Shown: piece by piece, positions 1 to 7,106 of the stretch
Numbering within the stretch: position 1 is the first letter of the stretch
Layout: every line of letters starts with the position of its first letter
Source: Paragemmobacter kunshanensis
GTDB lineage: Bacteria > Pseudomonadota > Alphaproteobacteria > Rhodobacterales > Rhodobacteraceae
DNA: 64,000 bases
Direction of reading: 5' to 3'
Assembly (NCBI RefSeq): GCF_011059185.1
Contig: NZ_JAALFE010000006.1
Location: 1-64,000 of the forward strand
Notes under the pieces: model-generated
Told to the model about the DNA's origin: nothing
The model's database searches: none
What the model saw: only the letters and a program-made list of their open reading frames with translations
Program-made: the position numbers and the translations under genes

Positions 1-549
1 GCCGTCAACGCCATGATTTATATGCGAAATATCACGATTACGACAGCGAAATCAGCGACTTACTTGGAGAATGTGGGATTCTACGGCTTTGTCCGCCATA
101 GCGGGCATTTCCTGTGGGAAACGGTGCAGGGCGATTTCACCGCCGAGGTGACCATCGCGGGGAAATACCGGGCGCTTTACGATCAGGCGGGGCTGATGAT
201 GCTGCTGTCGGACCAGCACTGGATCAAGTGCGGGGTCGAGGTGAATGACGGCCAGCCGGTCTTTTCGACGGTGGTGACGAACCTGCGGTCGGACTGGGCG
301 ACGATGCCCCTGCCCGCTGATCCGGCATCGGTCCGGCTGCGGCTGAGCCGCCATGGCGATGCCGTGCGGGTGGATGTGGCCCGGCGCGGCGGCGGCTGGT
401 GGCTTGCACGGCTGGGCTATCTGCCGGGGGGGATGCCCGCGAAGGTGGGGATCATGGCCTGTTCGCCGGAACGGGCGCGCTTTCGGGTGCGGTTCAGCGA
501 TTACCGCTGCGGCCCGCCCATCGCGCGCGATCTGCATAATGGAGAGTGA
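1..549 (+). CDS. DUF1349 family protein, 5' end probably outside the window
   Basis: The frame is open from the first base to a TGA at 547-549. The first ATG is at 13, giving 178 residues. The stretch GDFTAEVTIAGKYRALYDQA followed by GLMM, then WIKCGVEV and a C-terminal beta-rich half, is the signature of the DUF1349 concanavalin-A-like beta-sandwich family, whose biochemical role is not established. Members usually start 10-20 residues before the position of this ATG with a tryptophan-containing strand. The true start is therefore probably upstream of the window. The stop lies one base before the psuG start, so the two genes are likely cotranscribed and translationally coupled. A carbohydrate-binding role is suggested only by the fold. 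Confidence 0.8.
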   Translation, partial: AVNAMIYMRNITITTAKSATYLENVGFYGFVRHSGHFLWETVQGDFTAEVTIAGKYRALYDQAGLMMLLSDQHWIKCGVEVNDGQPVFSTVVTNLRSDWATMPLPADPASVRLRLSRHGDAVRVDVARRGGGWWLARLGYLPGGMPAKVGIMACSPERARFRVRFSDYRCGPPIARDLHNGE

Positions 550-550
550 G

Positions 551-1462
551 ATGGACTGCCTGACTTTCGCGCCCGAAGTGGCGGCGGCGCTGCGCGAGGG
601 GGCGCCGGTGGTGGCGCTGGAATCGACGATCATCACCCATGGCATGCCCTGGCCGCAGAATGTGGAAACGGCGCGGGCGGTCGAGGCCGAGGTGCGCGCC
701 CATGGCGCGGTGCCCGCGACGATGGCGGTGATGGGGGGGCGCATCCATGTGGGGCTGACCGGGGCGGAGCTTGAGGTGCTGGGTCAGGCCAAGGGTGTGG
801 CGAAGCTGAGCCGGGCTGACCTTGCCGCCTGTGTCGCCACGGGCGGGACCGGGGCCACGACGGTGGCGGCCACGATGATCTGCGCGCGGCTGGCGGGGAT
901 TTCGGTCTTTGCCACGGGCGGGATCGGCGGCGTGCATCGCGGGGCGGAGACGAGTTTCGACATCAGCGCCGATCTGCCGGAACTGGCGCAGACGGCGGTG
1001 ACGGTGGTGGCTGCCGGGGCGAAGGCCATTCTGGACCTGCCCAAGACGCTGGAATGGCTGGAAACGGCGGGGGTGCCGGTGATCGCCTATGGGCAGGAGG
1101 CCTTCCCTGCCTTCTGGTCGCGCGACAGCGGGTTGAAGGCGCCCTTGCGGATGGACAGCGCTGATCAGATCGCGGCGGCGGCGCGGATGCGGGCGGCGCT
1201 GGGGCTGCCCGGGGGACAGCTGGTGGCCAATCCGATCCCGCCTGAGGCGGAGATCGCGCGGGCAGAGATCATGCCGGTGGTGGAGCAGGCCCTGGCCGAG
1301 GCGGCGGCGCAGGGGATTGCCGCCAAGGCGGTGACGCCCTTCCTGCTGCAGCGCATCTTCGAACTGACCGGGGGGCGGTCGCTTGCGGCCAATATCGCCC
1401 TTGTTCTGAACAATGCCCGTCTTGGCGCGGCGATTGCCGGGGCCTTGGCGCGGCAGGGATGA
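551..1462 (+). CDS. psuG: Pseudouridine-5'-phosphate glycosidase
   Basis: PsuG cleaves pseudouridine 5'-phosphate to uracil and ribose 5-phosphate in cytosolic RNA-nucleoside catabolism. The 303-residue product has the family length. It shows ALESTIITHGMPWPQN (residues 22-37, containing the catalytic Glu24), the glycine-rich ATGGTGATT stretch, GGIGGVHRGAETSFDIS, and the lysine-bearing segment KAILDLPKTLEWLET. The ATG at 551 is preceded by GGAGAG at 541-546 and lies one base after the stop of the DUF1349 gene. The longer open frame starting at 353 overlaps that gene and is rejected. No psuK kinase gene is adjacent, so the pseudouridine kinase must be encoded elsewhere or the substrate arises another way. 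Confidence 0.93.
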   Translation: MDCLTFAPEVAAALREGAPVVALESTIITHGMPWPQNVETARAVEAEVRAHGAVPATMAVMGGRIHVGLTGAELEVLGQAKGVAKLSRADLAACVATGGTGATTVAATMICARLAGISVFATGGIGGVHRGAETSFDISADLPELAQTAVTVVAAGAKAILDLPKTLEWLETAGVPVIAYGQEAFPAFWSRDSGLKAPLRMDSADQIAAAARMRAALGLPGGQLVANPIPPEAEIARAEIMPVVEQALAEAAAQGIAAKAVTPFLLQRIFELTGGRSLAANIALVLNNARLGAAIAGALARQG

Positions 1463-1494
1463 GCCGCCGCTTGTAAGGGGCTGCGGCGGTTTCT
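1463..1494 (+). terminator. Probable terminator after psuG
   Basis: Directly after the psuG stop, CCGCCGC (1464-1470) pairs with GCGGCGG (1483-1489) around a 12-nt loop and is followed by TTTCT. The U-tract is short, so termination may be partial. Confidence 0.45.
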
Positions 1495-1523
1495 AGATTG
1501 GCGGGGAGAGGGGACAGATCAGC

Positions 1524-2201
1524 ATGACCGACATCCAGCCGCCGAAGCGGACCGTTCTGGGCGCCTTGCGGGCGAGTTTCCTGACCGGGCTTGTCGTCGT
1601 GCTGCCGACGGGGCTGACCTTGTGGCTGATCTGGTCGGTCGTGGGGTGGCTGGACGGGTGGATCCTGCCGCTGATCCCGGCGGCCTATCAGCCCGAAGAG
1701 ATCGTGCATCGCCTGTTCGGGCCGGATGTCGCCTTTCCGCTGCGCGGCGTGGGCGTGGCGGTGTTTCTGGTCTTTACCGTGCTGATCGGCTGGATGGCGC
1801 GCGGCTTTCTGGGCCGTGCCTTCATGGGACAGGCGGAATTGCTGGTGGACCGGGTGCCGGTGGTGCGATCCGTCTATGGCGGGTTGAAGCAGATCACCGA
1901 GACGGTCTTCGCGCAGAAGGAAAAGACCTTTGACAGGACCTGTCTGGTGGAATTTCCGCGCCCGGGGGCCTGGGCGGTGGGGCTTGTCGCATCCTCGCCC
2001 AAGGGCGAGATCGCGGCAAAGCTGCCGGGCGACATGATCGCCGTCTTCGTGGCGCTGACGCCGCTGACATCGGGGGTGTTGATCTATGTGCCGCGCGAGG
2101 ATGTCATCTATCTGGACATGAAGCCGGACGAGGCGGCGAAGCTGGTGGTGTCAGGCGGGCTTGTCTATCCGGCGCAGAAGGAGCCGCTGGTTTCCAAGTG
2201 A
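1524..2201 (+). CDS. DUF502 family inner-membrane protein
   Basis: This is a 225-residue conserved membrane protein. Two hydrophobic segments are visible, near residues 14-45 (TGLVVVLPTGLTLWLIW) and 73-98 (GVGVAVFLVFTVLIGWMARG). A cytosolic or periplasmic domain follows, with the family hallmarks VPVVRSVYGGLKQ, FPRPGAWAVG and a late LTSGVLIYVPREDV. DUF502 proteins are widespread in proteobacteria and plants (LIKE-COV family), and their molecular function is unknown. The ATG at 1524 follows a purine-rich GGGGAGAGGGG. The stop is one base from the convergent patatin gene, so no room is left for a separate terminator. Confidence 0.9.
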   Translation: MTDIQPPKRTVLGALRASFLTGLVVVLPTGLTLWLIWSVVGWLDGWILPLIPAAYQPEEIVHRLFGPDVAFPLRGVGVAVFLVFTVLIGWMARGFLGRAFMGQAELLVDRVPVVRSVYGGLKQITETVFAQKEKTFDRTCLVEFPRPGAWAVGLVASSPKGEIAAKLPGDMIAVFVALTPLTSGVLIYVPREDVIYLDMKPDEAAKLVVSGGLVYPAQKEPLVSK

Positions 2202-2202
2202 G

Positions 2203-3219
2203 CTAGCCGAAGAGCGCCGCCAGATCGAGGCTGGCGCGCCGGCCCAGATCGGCGCGGTGGCGCTGCAGGAAGCCGTCGCAGGCGGCGCGACCGGCGGCGC
2301 AGAGGGTGGTGATCAGGGCGGGATCGGGCGACAGCTTGGTCGAGGCGGAAAGTGCCGTCATCACCGCGTCATCGGCGATCAGATGCAGGAGCACGTCCTT
2401 CATCCGGCCCCGTTCCATGCGGCCTTCGGCGATCAGGCGCTTGACGAAATTCACCGCGCGGAGTTCGCCCAGAAGGGCTGCGTGGAAGCTGATCTCGTTC
2501 ACGCGGTTCTGGATATCGAGCGGGGTTTTCGGCACCTCGTCCCGAAGCCAGGGATTGATCGAGACGATGGCGATGTCATCGGGCAGATCGGGTTCGTACA
2601 GCGGGAAGAGCGCGGGATTGCCGGAATAGCCGCCATCCCAATAGGCATCCGCGCCGATGGTGACGGCCTGAAAGACCGAAGGCAGGCAGGCCGAGGCGAG
2701 AAGCGCCTCGGGCGTGATCTCGTCGCCCTGAAAGATGCGGATGCGGCCGGTGCGCAGATTGGTGGCCCCGATGAACAGGCGCGGGCCTTCGGAATGGCAG
2801 ACCTGGCTGAAATCGAGCCGGCGGACCACGGGTTCCAGTGGGTTTTCCCAGAACGGACCCCAGCCATAGGGCGACCAGAGCTGCGCGGCGATGCCCTGGG
2901 GCGAGACGGGAAAGGCGGTTTCGACGACGTCGGACATGGCGCGGGAGGCGGTCCAGAAGGGCTGCATCCAGCGCGCCATGCGAAAGTCGCCGACATTGGC
3001 CACCTGCGCCCAGAGCGCGGCGAGGCTGGTCCTGGCCCCCGCCCGCCCGCCCGCAATCATCCCGGCCTTGAGCGCGGCCCCGTTCAGCGCGCCCGCCGAA
3101 GTGCCGGAGATGGCGGCAATCTCGATTGCCTCCTCTTCCAGCAGGCGATCCAGCACGCCCCAGGTGAAGGCGCCATGGGCGCCGCCCCCTTGCAGGGCGA
3201 GGGAGAGGCGGGTGGTCAT
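2203..3219 (-). CDS. Patatin-like phospholipase family protein
   Basis: This is a predicted serine lipid acyl hydrolase of 338 residues. The oxyanion-hole motif GGGAHGAF (residues 11-18), the nucleophile elbow GTSAG (39-43, Ser41) and a DGG motif (YWDGGYSGN, about residue 190) complete the patatin Ser-Asp dyad. The ATG at 3219 starts MTTRLSLALQGGG, and the upstream in-frame ATG at 3306 would overlap the bdhA coding end. No signal peptide is apparent, so it probably acts in the cytosol or at the inner membrane. It lies downstream of the 3-hydroxybutyrate dehydrogenase on the same strand, with two short palindromes in between. A role in polyhydroxyalkanoate or lipid turnover is possible but only inferred. 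Confidence 0.88.
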   Translation of the reverse strand: MTTRLSLALQGGGAHGAFTWGVLDRLLEEEAIEIAAISGTSAGALNGAALKAGMIAGGRAGARTSLAALWAQVANVGDFRMARWMQPFWTASRAMSDVVETAFPVSPQGIAAQLWSPYGWGPFWENPLEPVVRRLDFSQVCHSEGPRLFIGATNLRTGRIRIFQGDEITPEALLASACLPSVFQAVTIGADAYWDGGYSGNPALFPLYEPDLPDDIAIVSINPWLRDEVPKTPLDIQNRVNEISFHAALLGELRAVNFVKRLIAEGRMERGRMKDVLLHLIADDAVMTALSASTKLSPDPALITTLCAAGRAACDGFLQRHRADLGRRASLDLAALFG

Positions 3220-3238
3220 GGCTGCGCTGCCTTCTGCC

Positions 3239-3277
3239 AAATTTCTTGGAAGAAATTTGCAAAAATCTTCGAAGATT
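3239..3277. repeat. Two adjacent short palindromes between patatin gene and bdhA
   Basis: AAATTTCTT (3239-3247) and AAGAAATTT (3250-3258) form a 9-bp stem with a two-base turn. AATCTTC followed immediately by GAAGATT (3264-3277) is a perfect 14-bp palindrome. They are AT-rich against a very GC-rich background and sit between two co-oriented genes. They may form hairpins that modulate readthrough or mRNA 3' ends. No U-tract follows on the minus strand. Confidence 0.6.
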
Positions 3278-3283
3278 GTTGGG

Positions 3284-4057
3284 TCACAGCGCCGTCCAGC
3301 CGCCATCCACGCTGATCGTGGTGCCCGTCACCTGATCGGCGAAGGGCGAGCAGAGATAGACGACGGTGCCGCCGATCTGTTCGGTGGTGGCGAATTGGCG
3401 CGAGGGCTGGCGCAGGAGCATCACCTCGCGGATGACTGTCTCGCGGTCCATGTTGTGGACCTTCATCTGGTCGGGGATCTGCGCCTCGACCAGCGGCGTC
3501 AGGACATAGCCGGGGCAGATGGCGTTGCAGGTGATCCCCTGCCCCGCCGTTTCCAGCGCCACGGTCTTGGACAGGCCCACGACGCCATGCTTGGCGGCGA
3601 TATAGGCGGATTTGAAGGGGCTCGCCGTCAGGCCATGGGCCGAGGCGATGTTGACGATGCGGCCCCAGCCTTTTGCGCGCATCCCCGGCAGGGCGGCGGC
3701 GGTGGTGTGGAAGGCGGAGGAGAGGTTGATCGCAAGGATCTGGTTCCATTTCTCGACCGGGAATTCCTCGACCGGGGCGACATGCTGGATGCCTGCATTG
3801 TTCACGAGGATGTCGCAGCCCCCGGCCTGTTCCACCAGCGCGCGGCAGGCGGTGGCATCGGACATGTCGGCGGCGATGTAGCGGGCAGAGACGCCGTGAT
3901 CGGCGGCGATGCGCGCGGCCAGGGCGTGATCCTCGGGGCGGTCGGTAAAGCTGTTGATCACGATATCGGCCCCGGCCTTGGCCAGTTCTTCCGCGACGCC
4001 AAGCCCGATGCCGGAATTCGATCCGGTGATGATGGCGGTCTTGCCCTTCAGGTCCAT
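3284..4057 (-). CDS. bdhA: D-3-hydroxybutyrate dehydrogenase
   Basis: This is a 257-residue short-chain dehydrogenase that interconverts (R)-3-hydroxybutyrate and acetoacetate with NAD, in the breakdown of polyhydroxybutyrate. It shows the nucleotide-binding TGSNSGIG (residues 11-18), NNAG, the catalytic Ser (NIASAHGL), YIAAK (Tyr-x3-Lys), and an SVDGGWTAL C-terminus. KSAYIAAKHGVVG and the late LLRQPS segment match the 3-hydroxybutyrate dehydrogenase subfamily rather than acetoacetyl-CoA reductases. The ATG at 4057 is preceded by AAGGGGGG. The earlier in-frame start at 4129 lacks family similarity. Upstream on the same strand lies a predicted short transcript ending in a strong terminator (4150-4225). 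Confidence 0.92.
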   Translation of the reverse strand: MDLKGKTAIITGSNSGIGLGVAEELAKAGADIVINSFTDRPEDHALAARIAADHGVSARYIAADMSDATACRALVEQAGGCDILVNNAGIQHVAPVEEFPVEKWNQILAINLSSAFHTTAAALPGMRAKGWGRIVNIASAHGLTASPFKSAYIAAKHGVVGLSKTVALETAGQGITCNAICPGYVLTPLVEAQIPDQMKVHNMDRETVIREVMLLRQPSRQFATTEQIGGTVVYLCSPFADQVTGTTISVDGGWTAL

Positions 4058-4149
4058 GATGGCCCCCCTTTGCTGCATCTGCAAAGCTATGCATGCTGCG
4101 GGGGCGAATTCCACCCCTGTCAGAACCATGTCGCGGGGCTGTGATGCAC

Positions 4150-4225
4150 AAAAAAAACGCCGGCGCGAGGCCGGCGTCTAGTTATTGAGGCAGGTTTCAT
4201 ACAGGCAAGAAACCTATCGAGCAGT
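4150..4225 (-). ncRNA. Candidate small RNA or transcribed leader upstream of bdhA
   Basis: On the minus strand a consensus-like promoter is followed by about 76 nt of non-coding sequence. It ends in a textbook intrinsic terminator: ACGCCGGC (4157-4164 on the plus strand) pairs with GCCGGCGT (4170-4177) around a 5-nt loop, and eight U residues follow at the transcript 3' end. Inside is a second hairpin with AGGTTTC and GAAACCT arms. The end is 92 bases before the bdhA start. It could be a free-standing small RNA or an attenuator for bdhA. No known RNA family was recognised, and boundaries are predicted from the promoter and terminator only. Confidence 0.5.
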
Positions 4226-4231
4226 GCCTTC

Positions 4232-4260
4232 TATATACGCGCCCTGTTGCCGGTATCCAA
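4232..4260 (-). promoter_or_regulatory. Predicted sigma-70 type promoter of the small RNA candidate
   Basis: Read on the minus strand, a -35 box TTGGAT (4260-4255) is separated by exactly 17 bp from a -10 box TATATA (4237-4232). This predicts a start near 4225. It is the most consensus-like promoter seen in the window. It points away from the binding-protein gene that starts at 4339. Confidence 0.5.
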
Positions 4261-4338
4261 GCTAAAAGTTTGAAAAGGGCGGGAAGCAGGCTTAGGGTCG
4301 GGTTCAAGAAAAACGTCCACCCGGGGAGAGTTAGGGCA

Positions 4339-6150
4339 ATGTGTTCAGGAATTCTTGGCGGTCTTCGCGGGGTCGCCGCGGCTCTGATGCTGGCGGGGAT
4401 GCCGGCCCTGTCGGGGGCAGAGACGCATGGCATAGCTATGTATGGCCAGCCTGCCCTTCCCCCGGATTTTGTGTCCTTGCCCTATGCCAACCCGGATGCG
4501 CCGAAGGGCGGACGAATCGTTTTCGGCGAGAGCGGGGGGTTCGATTCGCTCAATCCCTTCATCATCAACGGCATCGCCCCGGCGGGATTGTCGGCGCATA
4601 CGGTGGAGACATTGCTGGGCCGGTCCTATGACGAGCCCTTCACGCTTTATGGCCTGCTGGCCGAATCGGTGGTGACGGACGAGGCGCGCAGCTTCGTGGA
4701 ATTCACCCTGCGCGAGGGGGCGCGATTCTCGGACGGGAGCCCGGTGACGGTGGAGGATGTGATCTGGTCCTTCGAGATACTGGGCACGCAGGGGCAGCCG
4801 CGCTATGCCGCGGCATGGGGCAAGATCGGCGGCGTGGAACAGACCGGGCCGCGCAGCGTGAAGTTCACCTTCAACACGGTTGACCGGGAATTGCCGCTGA
4901 TCCTGGGGCTGCGGCCGATCCTGAAGAAGGCGCAGTGGGAGGGGAAGGATTTCACCCGCTCCACGCTGGAGGCGCCCATCGGATCGGGGCCCTATGTGGT
5001 GGCGGAATTCGAGCCGGGGCGGTTCGTCACCTATCGGAAGAACCCGGACTGGTGGGGGGCGGAGCTGCCGTTCAACCGGGGCCAGCACAATCTGGACGAG
5101 ATCCGCTATGACTATTTCGGCGATGGCGGGGTGGTGTTCGAGGCCTTCAAGGCGGGCGAGATCACCAGCTGGCGCGAGACGAACCCGGTGAAATGGGACC
5201 AGCAATACGATTTCCCCGCCGTGGCGGCGGGGGATGTGGTGAAATCGGTGATCCCGCACAGCCGGCCTTCGGGGATCGAGGGCTTTGTCTTCAACACGCG
5301 CCGTCCGCTTTTCGCCGATTGGCGGGTGCGCGAGGCGCTGATTGCGGCCTTCAACTTCGAACTGGTGAACCGGACGCTGAATGCCGGGATCCCGCCGCGG
5401 ATCCAGTCCTATTTCTCGAACTCGCCGCTGGGGATGGTGCCGGGGGCACCGGCCGAGGGACGGGTGGCCGAGTTGCTGGAGCCGTTCAAGGCCGAGCTTC
5501 TGCCCGGCGCGCTGGAGGGCTATGCCCTGCCGGTGGGCGACGGGACCGAGGCCAACCGCGCGGCGATCCGGCGGGCGAGCGGCCTTCTGGAAGAGGCGGG
5601 ATGGACGGTCGAGGAGGGCGTTCTGAAGAATGCGGAGGGCACGCCCTTCGCCTTTGAGATCCTGATCACCAATGGGGCCGATGACATCATCAATGCCGCC
5701 ACGATCTATGTGGAGGGGCTGAAGCGGCTGGGGATCGCGGCGCGGGTCGTGACGGTGGATTCGGCGCAGTACAAGGAACGGACGACGAATTACGATTTCG
5801 ACATGACGCATTACATCCGGTCGCTGTCGCTGTCGCCGGGGAATGAGCAGACGCTTTACTGGGGCGCGGCCGGGGTGACGGAGCCGGGCACGCGCAACTG
5901 GATGGGCATGAATTCGCCCGCCGCCGAGGCGATGATCGCAACGATGCTTGCCGCCAAGGGCCCGGACGAGTTCATTGCCGCGGTGCAGGCGCTGGACCGG
6001 GTGCTGACGACGGGGCGGTATGTGGTGCCGATCTGGTATTCGGACGTGTCGCGGATCGCCCATCGGAAGGAGTTGAAATATCCCGAACGGTTGCCGCTTT
6101 ATGGCGACTGGCCGGGCTTTCAGCCCGAGGTCTGGTGGTATGAGGACTGA
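4339..6150 (+). CDS. Extracellular solute-binding protein family 5 (oligopeptide/YejA type)
   Basis: This is the periplasmic binding component of an ABC peptide importer, 603 residues long. An N-terminal signal sequence (LGGLRGVAAALMLAGMPALS, cleaved before about AETHG) is followed by HGIAMYGQPALP, the feature PDAPKGG and GGFDSLNPF, typical of YejA/OppA-like proteins of SBP family 5. The long family length and KGG...DSLNPF favour the YejA (microcin C/oligopeptide) branch. ATG at 4339 is used. The in-frame start at 4270 would put charged residues before the signal peptide. No permease or ATPase gene follows; instead a tiny entericidin gene begins 14 bases downstream. The rest of the transporter must be elsewhere. 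Confidence 0.88.
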   Translation: MCSGILGGLRGVAAALMLAGMPALSGAETHGIAMYGQPALPPDFVSLPYANPDAPKGGRIVFGESGGFDSLNPFIINGIAPAGLSAHTVETLLGRSYDEPFTLYGLLAESVVTDEARSFVEFTLREGARFSDGSPVTVEDVIWSFEILGTQGQPRYAAAWGKIGGVEQTGPRSVKFTFNTVDRELPLILGLRPILKKAQWEGKDFTRSTLEAPIGSGPYVVAEFEPGRFVTYRKNPDWWGAELPFNRGQHNLDEIRYDYFGDGGVVFEAFKAGEITSWRETNPVKWDQQYDFPAVAAGDVVKSVIPHSRPSGIEGFVFNTRRPLFADWRVREALIAAFNFELVNRTLNAGIPPRIQSYFSNSPLGMVPGAPAEGRVAELLEPFKAELLPGALEGYALPVGDGTEANRAAIRRASGLLEEAGWTVEEGVLKNAEGTPFAFEILITNGADDIINAATIYVEGLKRLGIAARVVTVDSAQYKERTTNYDFDMTHYIRSLSLSPGNEQTLYWGAAGVTEPGTRNWMGMNSPAAEAMIATMLAAKGPDEFIAAVQALDRVLTTGRYVVPIWYSDVSRIAHRKELKYPERLPLYGDWPGFQPEVWWYED

Positions 6151-6163
6151 TGAGGAGCGAGCA

Positions 6164-6280
6164 ATGAAGAAGGCTGTGGTTCTGCTGGCCGTGCTGGCCG
6201 CACTGGCGGGTTGTGCGACGATCGAAGGCGCGGGGCAGGACATCTCGTCCGGGGCGCGGGCGGTGGGGAACATGTTCTGA
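6164..6280 (+). CDS. Entericidin A/B family small lipoprotein
   Basis: This is a 38-residue lipoprotein that begins MKKAVVLLAVLAALAGC, a short lipoprotein signal with the lipobox LAGC (Cys17). It is followed by ATIEGAGQDISSGARAVG, the typical entericidin core. Family members are small membrane-anchored antidote/toxin-like peptides linked to stress and envelope physiology. The gene starts 14 bases after the binding-protein stop with a TGAGGAGCGA ribosome-binding region, so the two are likely cotranscribed. It is too short for most gene callers. A dense cluster of small hairpins follows. Confidence 0.85.
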   Translation: MKKAVVLLAVLAALAGCATIEGAGQDISSGARAVGNMF

Positions 6281-6295
6281 CGCTGCGCCCGGCTG

Positions 6296-6417
6296 GCGAT
6301 TTCTGACGCAGAAATCGCGGCGGAATTTGACGCAAATTCCGCGGCCCTGCGGGCCGTGCGACGGCGGGGGGCGAAATCTGCGTCAGATTTCGGCGCGTTT
6401 CCTGTGTCAGGAAACGC
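6296..6417. repeat. Cluster of five small hairpins with 3-nt loops
   Basis: Five inverted repeats lie end to end in the 139-base gap between convergent genes. Arms and loops are: GCGATTTCTG with loop ACG (6296-6318); GCGGAATTTG with loop ACG (6320-6342); CGGCCC with loop TGC (6342-6356); CGAAATCTG with loop CGT (6372-6392); and GCGTTTCCTG with loop TGT (6395-6417). Arms are 6-10 bp and perfectly complementary although the arm sequences differ, so structure rather than sequence is conserved. Four of five have a TG-NNN-CA centre. They may act as bidirectional terminators or be a small palindromic repeat family. Confidence 0.8.
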
Positions 6418-6419
6418 CT

Positions 6420-7043
6420 TCAGACGAGCGAGGTCACCCAGAGGATCGTCGCGTCCTCTTCCGACAGGCTGATCACGTTATGGCCCATCGAGGCATCGTA
6501 ATAGGCGCTGTCGCCGCGGCGCAGGTCGACGGGTTCGTAGAATTCGGTATAGAGCCGGACGACGCCGGTCAGGACATAGAGGAATTCCTCGCCGTCATGG
6601 CGGACCCAGCCGTCGAATTCGCCCACGTCGCGGGCGCGGATGCGGGCGCGGTAGGGCAGCATCTGCTTGCGCGTGAGATGGCCCGCGAGGAGTTCATGTT
6701 CATAGGTGGCGGTCGCGTGGCCCTGCCCTTCGCCCTGTTTCGTCACCGCCATGCGGCCCGAGACCTGGGCCTTTGACGGCGGCGTGAAAAGCTGCGGGAC
6801 CGAGATCGCCAACCCTTCGGCCAGTTTCTTGAGCGCCTCGTAGGTGGGCGACATCTGGCCGTTCTCGATCTTGGACAGGGTCGAGCGGGCGAGGCCGGCC
6901 TGGCTTGCCGCCTGTTCCAGCGTCCAGCCGCGCGCCTTGCGCAGGTCGCGCACCCTTTCGCCCAGGTTCAGCGGGGCGACAGGCGCATCCGGCCCGCTTT
7001 CGCGGGCGATGCGGATGAGGGTCTTGGGATCGGATCCGGCCAT
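6420..7043 (-). CDS. XRE-family transcriptional regulator with C-terminal cupin domain
   Basis: This is a 207-residue DNA-binding regulator. A lambda-repressor-like helix-turn-helix spans about residues 26-82 (LGERVRDLRKARGWTLEQ, ASQAGLARSTLSKIENGQMS). A cupin_2 domain follows at about 120-205 (HDGEEFLYVLTGVVRLY, RRGDSAYYDASMGHNV). This architecture is common among regulators of amino-acid, polyamine or small-molecule catabolism, where the cupin senses a ligand. Its promoter faces the divergent acyl-CoA ligase gene 63 bases away, so that gene is a plausible target. The ligand cannot be inferred from the sequence. Confidence 0.9.
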   Translation of the reverse strand: MAGSDPKTLIRIARESGPDAPVAPLNLGERVRDLRKARGWTLEQAASQAGLARSTLSKIENGQMSPTYEALKKLAEGLAISVPQLFTPPSKAQVSGRMAVTKQGEGQGHATATYEHELLAGHLTRKQMLPYRARIRARDVGEFDGWVRHDGEEFLYVLTGVVRLYTEFYEPVDLRRGDSAYYDASMGHNVISLSEEDATILWVTSLV

Positions 7044-7106
7044 GGATCGCCATTACGCGAGGGCGGCCCGCCTTGCAACGGCGCTGTGGCGGGATAGAAA
7101 GGCAGG

